From an uncultured bacterium (lineage in GTDB: Bacteria > Actinomycetota > Coriobacteriia > Coriobacteriales > Coriobacteriaceae), in the NCBI GenBank assembly GCA_905215195.1, contig CAJMPF010000072.1, positions 1 through 8,128 of the forward strand: a stretch of DNA of 8,128 bases. Reading direction: 5' to 3'. The translations under genes and the position numbers were made by a program. Under the pieces are notes generated by a model. That model did no database searches and had not been told where the DNA came from. It saw only the letters and a program-made list of their open reading frames with translations. Each line of letters begins with the position of its first letter. Position 1 is the stretch's first letter. Below, piece by piece: positions 1 to 5,420 of this stretch.

Positions 1-98
1 TAGGGCCCTCCCACAGGTAAGCTGCGTTTACGTACTAGCAGCTACACCGGATTCCCCACCATTAGAACCTGCAAAGGCGAAAACGGAAATCATAAATA
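1..98. other. Gene-free edge segment, possible structured RNA
   Basis: I see no convincing protein gene here. The plus strand can form a hairpin (AGCTGC at 20-25 with GCAGCT at 38-43, extended by GGT 16-18 with ACC 46-48). On the minus strand GGGGAATCCGGTG, the complement of 47-59, superficially resembles a cobalamin-riboswitch core box, but the rest of that motif is missing. It may be the leader of a gene lying to the left, or ordinary spacer. The identity is unresolved. Confidence 0.2.
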
Positions 99-149
99 TA
101 GTAAGCCGATGCGAGAAAGGAGGTTTTCCTTTATCGCATCGGCTTACTA
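99..149 (-). terminator. Long hairpin, probable terminator of the dut operon
   Basis: A 16-bp perfect inverted repeat (99-114 with 134-149), one mismatch, then 6 more pairs (116-121 with 127-132), closes on a 5-nt loop. It lies about 155 nt beyond the dut stop. On the minus strand the stem is followed by the U-rich TATTTAT. On the plus strand the nearest T-run is at 161-170, separated from the stem. This fits a rho-independent terminator for the minus-strand operon, possibly working in both directions. The T-tract is imperfect, so it could also be a structural repeat. Confidence 0.5.
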
Positions 150-185
150 GAAAGAAAGGCTTTTATTTTTCAAGCGAGTAACCGC

Positions 186-286
186 CCGCCCGCCTCTCAC
201 ACATATCGTTCCACGCGCAGTTTCGCAGCGAGCGAAGCGAAGCGAGAATGTTTGAGCATGGAATGATATGTGTGAGAGGCGGGCGG
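186..286. repeat. 101-nt inverted repeat with 28-bp arms
   Basis: The arms 186-213 and 259-286 are complementary over 28 nt with a single non-Watson-Crick position (G208 with T264). That position is a G-U pair in a plus-strand transcript and a C-A mismatch in a minus-strand one. The 45-nt loop holds tandem GCGA(A) units (228-246) that can pair with TTCGC at 222-226. The element starts 17 nt beyond the dut stop codon. No terminal T-tract, target-site duplication or coding sequence is evident. It may be a dispersed palindromic repeat, an mRNA 3'-end stabiliser or an unusual terminator. Confidence 0.75.
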
Positions 287-303
287 GAGGGATACGAGCG
301 CCC

Positions 304-747
304 CTAGGCGACACCGCTGGAGCCGAAGCCTCCTTTGCCTCGGTCGGTTTCGTCTAGTTCTTCTACTTCTGTGAGGTTGACCGTGGGGACTTCTTGGATG
401 ACGAGTTGGGCGATGCGGTCGCCTTTGTTGATTTGGATGTTGTTCGTGGGGTCTAGATTGATGAGGATGACTTTGAGCTCTCCTCGGTAGTGGGCGTCGA
501 TGAGGCCAGGCGTATTGACTATAGACAGACCCTGCTTGATGGCCAAGCCGCTGCGGGGCTGGACGAAGCCGGCGTATCCGTCGGGCAGCGCAATGGCCAA
601 GCCAGTGGAGACCAGACGACGCTCAAAGGGCTTCAGAATGCAATCCTCGTTGGAACGCAGGTCCAGGCCAGCATCCGTAGGATGGGCGTATTTGGGAAGT
701 TCGACGGTTGGGTCGAGACGTTTAATGTTAACGGTAATGTTGGACAT
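304..747 (-). CDS. dut: dUTP diphosphatase (dUTPase)
   Basis: The protein hydrolyses dUTP to dUMP and pyrophosphate in the cytoplasm. This keeps uracil out of DNA and supplies dUMP for thymidylate synthesis. At 147 residues it is the normal length of the homotrimeric dUTPase family, and all five motifs are visible: AGLDLRS (26-32), PRSG (64-67), GLIDAHYRG (81-89, with the probable catalytic Asp84 and uracil-stacking Tyr87), GDRIAQ (109-114) and the C-terminal lid RGKGGFGSSG (136-145). The start is well supported, because AAGGTGA (752-758) sits 4 nt upstream and overlaps the end of nrdR, so translation is probably coupled. It is the last gene of the LysM-nrdR-dut set and ends just before a large inverted repeat. 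Nothing in the sequence looks broken. Confidence 0.96.
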   Translation of the reverse strand: MSNITVNIKRLDPTVELPKYAHPTDAGLDLRSNEDCILKPFERRLVSTGLAIALPDGYAGFVQPRSGLAIKQGLSIVNTPGLIDAHYRGELKVILINLDPTNNIQINKGDRIAQLVIQEVPTVNLTEVEELDETDRGKGGFGSSGVA

Positions 748-751
748 GAAA

Positions 752-1195
752 TCACCTTAGCTTGTCGAGCTCTTGCAGAAACTCATCGACGTCTTTGAAA
801 TCGCGATAGACCGAGGCAAAGCGGATGTAGGCAACTTTATCGATCTTGGCCAACCGCTTAAGAACCATATCGCCCAGCTCATGGGACGTAACGGCCGTAA
901 GCGTACGGGAGCGAAGCTCGACCTCAATATCGTCAATGATCTCGTTGAGCTTTTTAGTGTCGATATCTCGCTTGATCGTGGCTCGCATCAAACCGACCAG
1001 CAGCTTATTGCGATCGAACCGTTGCTTGGTTCCGTCTGACTTAATGACCTCGATAGGGTCTTCACAACGCTCAAATGTCGTAAAACGATAATTGCATGAG
1101 CAGCATTCGCGACGGCGCTTGATGGTGTTATTAGATTCCTGCATGCGGGAATCAACGACGCGGGTATGTGCCTTGCCGCATTTGGGACAGCGCAT
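752..1195 (-). CDS. nrdR: Transcriptional repressor NrdR
   Basis: NrdR is a zinc-ribbon and ATP-cone repressor. It senses ATP/dATP and binds NrdR boxes upstream of ribonucleotide reductase genes, thereby controlling dNTP supply. The 147 residues begin with the CPKC zinc-ribbon half (Cys3, Cys6), completed by Cys31 and Cys34, with the basic KRRRE stretch at 26-30 between them. An ATP-cone of about 90 residues follows (roughly 49-139, including SDGTKQRFDR-like sequence). The start has a strong AGGAGG site (1200-1205) 4 nt upstream. Its stop lies 4 nt from the dut start, and the dut ribosome site is inside its last codons. The gap to the upstream LysM gene is 51 nt, without a convincing promoter or terminator, so co-transcription with that SOS-controlled gene is plausible. 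I did not see an NrdR box in the window. Confidence 0.95.
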   Translation of the reverse strand: MRCPKCGKAHTRVVDSRMQESNNTIKRRRECCSCNYRFTTFERCEDPIEVIKSDGTKQRFDRNKLLVGLMRATIKRDIDTKKLNEIIDDIEVELRSRTLTAVTSHELGDMVLKRLAKIDKVAYIRFASVYRDFKDVDEFLQELDKLR

Positions 1196-1199
1196 AGTA

Positions 1200-1205
1200 C
1201 CTCCT
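1200..1205 (-). promoter_or_regulatory. Ribosome binding site of nrdR
   Basis: AGGAGG on the minus strand, 4 nt before the nrdR ATG. It is strong enough for nrdR to be translated independently of the LysM gene upstream. Confidence 0.8.
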
Positions 1206-1246
1206 CTAAAACGATTACAAGGGTACCATGCGACGGTACTTAAATC

Positions 1247-1699
1247 TTAGGAACGTGCGGGAACTTTAAGATGCGCACCGGCATCGAGCGAGCCATGCTC
1301 CAGGTGATTGACGTTGCGGATCATATCAGAGGTCTCCTGCGTGGAAAGACCTTCAATCGGATGCTCCTGGGCAAGCGACCACAAGGAATCGCCAGACTGA
1401 ACACGGACGGTCTCATAGGTAACGTTAGATGCCGACTCGGCATATGCGGCGTGACGAGCGCTGAAGATCGAGGTAGCAAGTACAAAGAAGAGCGTGAGCG
1501 CAACGGCCAGGGCGACAATCGTCGAGGCCTTCAGAGCAACGGGGGCCGAAGACGTGGCGACGCACTGGCTGCGGACGGGCATGCCAGGCAGTGTTTGGAA
1601 ACCAGATCGACCGCCTTTGACAACCGTGAAAGCCGGCGCCGCAGGCGTCTCGAGCTTAAGGGCGAGGTTTCCCTGGACCATATCCGTTGCGTTCATCAT
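1247..1699 (-). CDS. LysM membrane protein, probable SOS division inhibitor
   Basis: This 150-residue protein has a cytoplasmic-looking N-terminal part (1-56), one hydrophobic membrane segment (about 60-80, LFFVLATSIF core) and an extracytoplasmic LysM domain (about 96-147, with VQSGDSLWSLAQEH and a closing LKVP). LysM domains bind peptidoglycan. The architecture and the divergent position next to lexA match Bacillus YneA, Corynebacterium DivS and Mycobacterium Rv2719c, which are small LexA-controlled proteins that delay cell division after DNA damage. A TTGACA/GATAAT promoter with a LexA site in its spacer lies upstream. The ribosome site AGAGGAG (1703-1709) serves either of two adjacent ATGs; the second, at 1696, has the better spacing. 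Overall sequence similarity to those proteins cannot be judged here, so the function is inferred from layout and operators. Confidence 0.8.
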   Translation of the reverse strand: MMNATDMVQGNLALKLETPAAPAFTVVKGGRSGFQTLPGMPVRSQCVATSSAPVALKASTIVALAVALTLFFVLATSIFSARHAAYAESASNVTYETVRVQSGDSLWSLAQEHPIEGLSTQETSDMIRNVNHLEHGSLDAGAHLKVPARS

Positions 1700-1767
1700 G
1701 TTCTCCTCTCGCGTGTTTTGCTGAGAACAGTTTTATCAAGCCGCGCGGACAAAAATGTCTAGCGCGA

Positions 1768-1779
1768 GAACGAATGTTC
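1768..1779. promoter_or_regulatory. LexA operator (SOS box) 1
   Basis: GAACGAATGTTC is a perfect match to the GAAC-N4-GTTC consensus of Gram-positive and actinobacterial LexA. It is extended by A and G flanks to AGAACGAATGTTCG. It lies 7 nt beyond the GATAAT box of the LysM promoter, roughly at the expected transcription start. Confidence 0.88.
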
Positions 1780-1786
1780 GGTTATT

Positions 1787-1814
1787 ATTATCTTCGAACA
1801 GTTGTTCCTGTCAA
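1787..1814 (-). promoter_or_regulatory. Promoter of the LysM gene
   Basis: On the minus strand a perfect TTGACA -35 box (1809-1814) is followed after 16 nt by GATAAT (1787-1792), a 5-of-6 match to TATAAT. Perfect LexA box 2 occupies the spacer and box 1 overlaps the predicted start region, so LexA should block RNA polymerase here. No equally good promoter was found for lexA on the other strand. Confidence 0.7.
1796..1807. promoter_or_regulatory. LexA operator (SOS box) 2
   Basis: GAACAGTTGTTC matches GAAC-N4-GTTC perfectly, with flanks giving CGAACAGTTGTTCC. It sits between the -35 and -10 boxes of the LysM promoter and 52 nt upstream of the lexA start codon, so it can serve both genes. Confidence 0.9.
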
Positions 1815-1823
1815 GCAAAAATA

Positions 1824-1835
1824 GAACATTTGTTT
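1824..1835. promoter_or_regulatory. Imperfect LexA operator 3
   Basis: GAACATTTGTTT differs from GAAC-N4-GTTC at one position. It is the site closest to lexA (24 nt before its ATG). Its spacing from box 2 is 28 nt start to start, the same as box 1 to box 2. The regular spacing makes it more credible than sequence alone, and it may add autoregulation of lexA. Confidence 0.65.
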
Positions 1836-1844
1836 GGTATTGGT

Positions 1845-1852
1845 AGAGAGGA
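1845..1852 (+). promoter_or_regulatory. Ribosome binding site of lexA
   Basis: AGAGAGGA ends 7 nt before the ATG at 1860. It selects that start over an in-frame ATG at 1755, which would put all three LexA operators inside the coding region. Confidence 0.8.
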
Positions 1853-1859
1853 ATCCCTG

Positions 1860-2504
1860 ATGGCTCGCAAAATTACCAAGCGTCAGCAGCAGATTTACGA
1901 CTTCATCAAGGAATATCAGCAGGAGAAGGGCTATCCGCCCAGTGTGCGCGAGATGGCATCGGCCGTAGGTCTCTCCTCCCCCAGCACGGTGCATGCTCAT
2001 CTCTCTGCCCTGGAGGCTCGAGGACTGCTCAAGCGCGATGCCACCAAGCCTCGCGCCCTAGAGCTCTTTGATGAGGACGGATCCTCTGTCTCGATTTCTA
2101 AATCCGATGAACCCACAGCGCCCCGCGGAACGGTCTCGCTGCCGCTCGTCGGTCGCGTCGCGGCTGGGATTCCCATTCTGGCCGAGCAAAATATCGAGGA
2201 CACCTTTACCATCCCGACCGAAATCGCCACAGACCAGGGCTCCTTTATCCTTGAAGTGCACGGCAGCTCAATGATCAATGTCGGCATCTACAACGGCGAC
2301 TACATTATCGTTCGCGAGCAAAAGAGCGCCATGAACGGCGAAATCGTCGTGGCCATGATCGATGGCTCGGCGACCGTCAAGACGTTCTACAAGGAGCAGG
2401 GGCGCGTGCGCCTGCAGCCCGAGAACGACACCATGGAGCCCATCTATGCGACGAACCCCGTTATTTTGGGTAAGGTTGTCGGTTTAATGCGCCGGTTCTC
2501 GTAA
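1860..2504 (+). CDS. lexA: SOS repressor LexA
   Basis: LexA represses DNA-damage genes and cleaves itself when RecA filaments form. The 214-residue protein has an N-terminal winged helix (helix-turn-helix about 28-55, with SVREMA and GLSSPSTVHAHL) and a C-terminal S24 peptidase domain. The scissile Ala102-Gly103 lies in VGRVAAGIP. The catalytic serine is Ser137 (GSSM) and the lysine is Lys174 (TVK); their 37-residue separation equals that of E. coli LexA (119 and 156). The start at 1860 is chosen for its ribosome site and because MARKITKRQ is a typical LexA N-terminus. Three LexA boxes upstream imply autoregulation shared with the divergent LysM gene. The stop codon overlaps the next start (TAATG), so a membrane acyltransferase-like gene is translationally linked to it. 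All key residues are present. Confidence 0.97.
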   Translation: MARKITKRQQQIYDFIKEYQQEKGYPPSVREMASAVGLSSPSTVHAHLSALEARGLLKRDATKPRALELFDEDGSSVSISKSDEPTAPRGTVSLPLVGRVAAGIPILAEQNIEDTFTIPTEIATDQGSFILEVHGSSMINVGIYNGDYIIVREQKSAMNGEIVVAMIDGSATVKTFYKEQGRVRLQPENDTMEPIYATNPVILGKVVGLMRRFS

Positions 2505-3208
2505 TGCAAAAACGCATCACCATATTTGATACCGTCCGCGGGTTTACGATGCTATCGATGGCAGGTTTCCACGCTTGCTACGATTTGGCCTACCTATATG
2601 GATGGGATATGCCATGGTTTACCGAAACGGTTTTCCAGGATATCTGGCGCGCTAGTATCAGCTGGGTATTTTTGTTTATCGCCGGTTGGATGTGCACGCT
2701 CTCGCGTAATAACGGTAAGCGCGCCCTCAAATACGCAGCCGCAGCCTTGATCGTATGGATGGCAACTACACTGGTATCAGTCGACGATTCGGTAAACTTT
2801 GGCATCATTTATTGCATGGCAGCGTGCACCGCGGTGGTTGCACTCACCCGTCCGTTACTCACAAAAATACCGGGCTCGTGGGGCATCGCAGTGTGCCTTG
2901 TTCTTTTTGCCCTAACCTGGGGTATTCCAAAGGCGGTCTACCCACTCCCCTACCTGGCATGGCTTGGATTTCCGGACCCGGGCTTTGTTTCGGGAGATTA
3001 CTATCCGCTCATTCCGTTTGTCTTTATGTACCTTACCGGCTTTTTTGCTGCCCAGGCGGCACAAGCATCAAGCCTCGAAGCGCCAGCATGGGCATACGCC
3101 AATCCCATCCCGGCGCTCGCAGTCCTCGGTCGGCATGCCTTACCGTTCTACCTACTTCATCAGCCTGTCATTCTAGGCGTGCTAGAGCTCGTTTATTCCG
3201 TACGATAG
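2504..3208 (+). CDS. DUF1624/HGSNAT-like membrane acyltransferase
   Basis: This 234-residue integral membrane protein has about six to seven hydrophobic segments (near 50-66, 74-92, 97-118, 124-141, 166-186 and 204-230). The N-terminal ITIFDTVRGFTMLSM followed by FH (His23) and the C-terminal LPFYLLHQP (213-221) resemble the heparan-alpha-glucosaminide N-acetyltransferase catalytic family (DUF1624). Members are proposed to move acyl groups across the membrane onto sugars, but most bacterial ones have no known substrate. The start codon shares a base with the lexA stop (TAATG, 2502-2506) and has no Shine-Dalgarno sequence of its own, so translation probably depends on lexA. It would then be produced with LexA and rise during SOS. 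Its 3' end overlaps the convergent hflX gene by 16 nt. The family assignment comes from motif recognition and the substrate is unknown. Confidence 0.8.
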   Translation: MQKRITIFDTVRGFTMLSMAGFHACYDLAYLYGWDMPWFTETVFQDIWRASISWVFLFIAGWMCTLSRNNGKRALKYAAAALIVWMATTLVSVDDSVNFGIIYCMAACTAVVALTRPLLTKIPGSWGIAVCLVLFALTWGIPKAVYPLPYLAWLGFPDPGFVSGDYYPLIPFVFMYLTGFFAAQAAQASSLEAPAWAYANPIPALAVLGRHALPFYLLHQPVILGVLELVYSVR

Positions 3209-4482
3209 CGCTCAAGACGCGGCGCGATTCGGGCTGGCAACTTCGCCACAATGCGAACGCCGTCCTCGAGATATTCCTCATGAAGAAGGGTTCCCTGCTC
3301 ATGCACCAGCGTAATGAGGGCGCCCTCGCGATACGGGATATCAGCGGAGAGCAAGACATCGGTGGCAGCTGCCTCACGAGCAATACGGTCAACGAGATCG
3401 TCGAGCCCCTCGCCCGTCTGGGCCGAGAACAGCACGGCCTCGGGATAGCGACGATGGAAACTCAAGCGATCGACGCTATCGAGTAGGTCGATTTTATTGA
3501 ACACCGTAAGCGTCAAACGCTCGCCGGCACCGATCTCGTCAAGAACGCGATCGACTGCCTCGAGCTGGCGCTCGTAGTCCTCGTCAGAGGCATCCACAAC
3601 TTTAAGGATCAGATCGGCACCAAGAACCTCAGACAGCGTGGACTTAAAGGCATCAACGAGACCATGCGGCAGCTTTTGAATAAAGCCGACGGTATCGGTA
3701 ATCGTCATTCCGCGACCGCCGGGCAGGCGATACGAACGCGTCGTCGGGTCGAGCGTAGCAAACAGCTTGTCCTGCGAAAGTACCGTAGAGCCGGTCAGAC
3801 GATTGAGCAACGTCGATTTACCGGCATTGGTATAACCGGCTAACGCGACGCGAAACGCCGGAGACTCAATGCGGCTCTTGGACTGGACATCGCGACGCTG
3901 TTCGACCTGCTTGAGCTCACGACGAAGCGCAGCGATCTTATTACGAATGAGGCGACGGTCGACCTCGAGCTGGCTTTCACCCTGGCCAAAGCGCGAACCG
4001 ATGCCGCCGCGCGTCTGCTCCTTGGCAAGATGGCTCCACATGCCACGCAGACGAGGCAACAGATATTGAAGCTGCGCCAGCTGTACCTGTAGGCGTCCCT
4101 CACGCGTCTGAGCATGCAGGCCAAAGATATCCAAGATCAGTGCTGTACGATCGATAATCTTTACCGGCTCGCCCACGGCTTTCTCCAAATAGGATTGCTG
4201 CGAGGGCGTCAGGTCGTCGTCAAAAATAACGATATCGGCATCCATGCGATGCACCAGGCCGCACAGCTCTTCAACCTTACCGGAACCGATAAACGATTTT
4301 GGATACGGCTTAACCAGACGCTGTGACAAACGCGCCACGCACTGGGCGCCAGCCGTATGGGCCAGGCGCTCAAGCTCGTCAAGCGAACGATCGAGCGGCC
4401 ATGCATTGTCGCGCCACTCAACACCAACTAATATGGCACGCTCGGGCTCGGGTGCCGTGGGAACAAGGGGGAAACGGGCCAT
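3193..4482 (-). CDS. hflX: Ribosome-associated GTPase HflX
   Basis: HflX is a cytoplasmic GTPase that binds the 50S subunit and splits stalled or hibernating ribosomes; some homologues help in antibiotic tolerance. The 429 residues show an N-terminal HflX domain (about 15-195, with IGSGKVEEL at 65-73, IFDDDLTPSQQ at 86-96 and GESQLEVDRR at 168-177). The G domain follows with P-loop GYTNAGKS (216-223), switch I ATLDPTTR (242-249), DTVGF (263-267), NKID (329-332) and SAQTGEG (353-359). A C-terminal domain of about 70 residues completes it. The ATG overlaps the miaA stop (TAATG, 4480-4484), with a GAGG site 8 nt upstream inside miaA. The gene ends 16 nt inside the convergent acyltransferase gene, and no terminator is visible between them. 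The miaA-hflX order is widespread in bacteria. Confidence 0.95.
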   Translation of the reverse strand: MARFPLVPTAPEPERAILVGVEWRDNAWPLDRSLDELERLAHTAGAQCVARLSQRLVKPYPKSFIGSGKVEELCGLVHRMDADIVIFDDDLTPSQQSYLEKAVGEPVKIIDRTALILDIFGLHAQTREGRLQVQLAQLQYLLPRLRGMWSHLAKEQTRGGIGSRFGQGESQLEVDRRLIRNKIAALRRELKQVEQRRDVQSKSRIESPAFRVALAGYTNAGKSTLLNRLTGSTVLSQDKLFATLDPTTRSYRLPGGRGMTITDTVGFIQKLPHGLVDAFKSTLSEVLGADLILKVVDASDEDYERQLEAVDRVLDEIGAGERLTLTVFNKIDLLDSVDRLSFHRRYPEAVLFSAQTGEGLDDLVDRIAREAAATDVLLSADIPYREGALITLVHEQGTLLHEEYLEDGVRIVAKLPARIAPRLERYRTE

Positions 4483-5420
4483 TAGGCAGCCTCAATACGA
4501 TGCAGGATATCCTCAACAACCTCATCGATCGTAAACTCGTCCATATCAAACCACACGATACGGTCATCGCGCTTAAACCACGAAAGCTGACGTTTGGCAT
4601 AGCGACGCGAACGCATCTTGATGAGTTCGCGAGCCTCATCCATAGAAATCACGCCATTGAAAGCATCAATGATCTCTTTATAGCCAATTGCCTGCATCGA
4701 CGTCAGGGCATCTCCCAGCCCCTGGTCCAAAAGACCGCGAACCTCATCAACAAGACCCTGTTCAAACATCAGATCGACACGCAGGTTAATGCGCTCGTAG
4801 AGCACCTCGCGATTACGCGTCAGACCAAACCATAGAGCATGATAATGCTCGCGCGGAACACTAAACTGACTTTTTTGCTGTGCATAGGAGATACCATCAT
4901 CATGCATCTCGAGCGCACGAATCACACGGCGCACGTTATGGGGATGAATAACAGCAGCCGATTCTGGGTCACGCTCGGCAAGCAGGGCATGCAGTTCTTC
5001 CTCGCCAATACGCTCGGCAAGCTCCTGATAGCCCACACGGCGATCGTCCTCAAGTTCACCCGAGGGAAAGTCCATCTCATCGAGGGCGGCCTTGAGATAC
5101 AGCCCCGTACCTCCGCAAAAAACCGGCAGGCGACCCGAACCAAGGAGACGTTCAACATGCGCGCGAGCGTCAGCCTGATAAAGCGCAGCAGAATATGCCA
5201 CACCCGGCTCTACAATGTCGACGAGACGCAGCGGCGCCGCACACTCATCGGGCGTCATCTTTGCGGTACCGATGTCCATGCCGCGATAGATTTGCATCGC
5301 ATCGCACGACAGCACTTCGGACGAAAGACGAGCGGCCAAACGGTCGGCAACATCACTCTTACCAACCGCCGTCGGACCGACGATCGCAACGGCGGAAAGA
5401 CCTGCCCCGGAAGAAACCAT
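4482..5420 (-). CDS. miaA: tRNA dimethylallyltransferase MiaA
   Basis: MiaA transfers a dimethylallyl group from DMAPP to N6 of A37 in tRNAs reading UNN codons, giving i6A. The 312 residues match the family length. Visible features are P-loop GPTAVGKS (15-22), SCDAMQIYRGMDIGTAK (38-54, including the catalytic Asp40 region), GGTGLYLKA (103-111), NVRRVIRALE (162-171), SMQAIGYKE (241-249) and RYAKRQLSWFKRD (273-285). It lies between miaB, which acts on its product, and hflX, and shares single bases with both (TAATG at 5418-5422 and 4480-4484). There is no Shine-Dalgarno sequence before its ATG, only GC-rich miaB coding sequence, so its translation probably depends on ribosomes finishing miaB. 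No key residue appears to be missing. Confidence 0.95.
   Translation of the reverse strand: MVSSGAGLSAVAIVGPTAVGKSDVADRLAARLSSEVLSCDAMQIYRGMDIGTAKMTPDECAAPLRLVDIVEPGVAYSAALYQADARAHVERLLGSGRLPVFCGGTGLYLKAALDEMDFPSGELEDDRRVGYQELAERIGEEELHALLAERDPESAAVIHPHNVRRVIRALEMHDDGISYAQQKSQFSVPREHYHALWFGLTRNREVLYERINLRVDLMFEQGLVDEVRGLLDQGLGDALTSMQAIGYKEIIDAFNGVISMDEARELIKMRSRRYAKRQLSWFKRDDRIVWFDMDEFTIDEVVEDILHRIEAA

Noticed and set aside
27..59. Cobalamin riboswitch on the minus strand
   Set aside because: The GGGGAATCCGGTG box is suggestive, but the complementary P5 arm and the CCCGC/ACTGTA-like core are missing.
28..93. 21-codon minus-strand frame starting at 93
   Set aside because: It has no Shine-Dalgarno sequence and no hydrophobic, toxin-like or leader-peptide character.
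115..124. AAAGGAGG as a ribosome binding site
   Set aside because: It lies in the hairpin loop and stem, with no start codon at a suitable distance downstream.
1208..1246. Separate nrdR promoter with TGTAAT
   Set aside because: No acceptable -35 box at normal spacing, and the implied start would leave almost no leader before the ribosome site.
1725..1736. A fourth LexA box (GAACAGTTTTAT)
   Set aside because: Only the left half matches; the right half lacks GTTC, and its spacing does not follow the 28-nt pattern of the other three.
1755..1859. N-terminal extension of lexA to an ATG at 1755
   Set aside because: It would place the LexA operators inside the gene, adds 35 residues unlike LexA, and has no ribosome site, whereas 1860 has AGAGAGGA at good spacing.
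2755..3486. 243-codon plus-strand frame
   Set aside because: It overlaps the DUF1624 gene in another frame and is antisense to hflX; the product has no family features.
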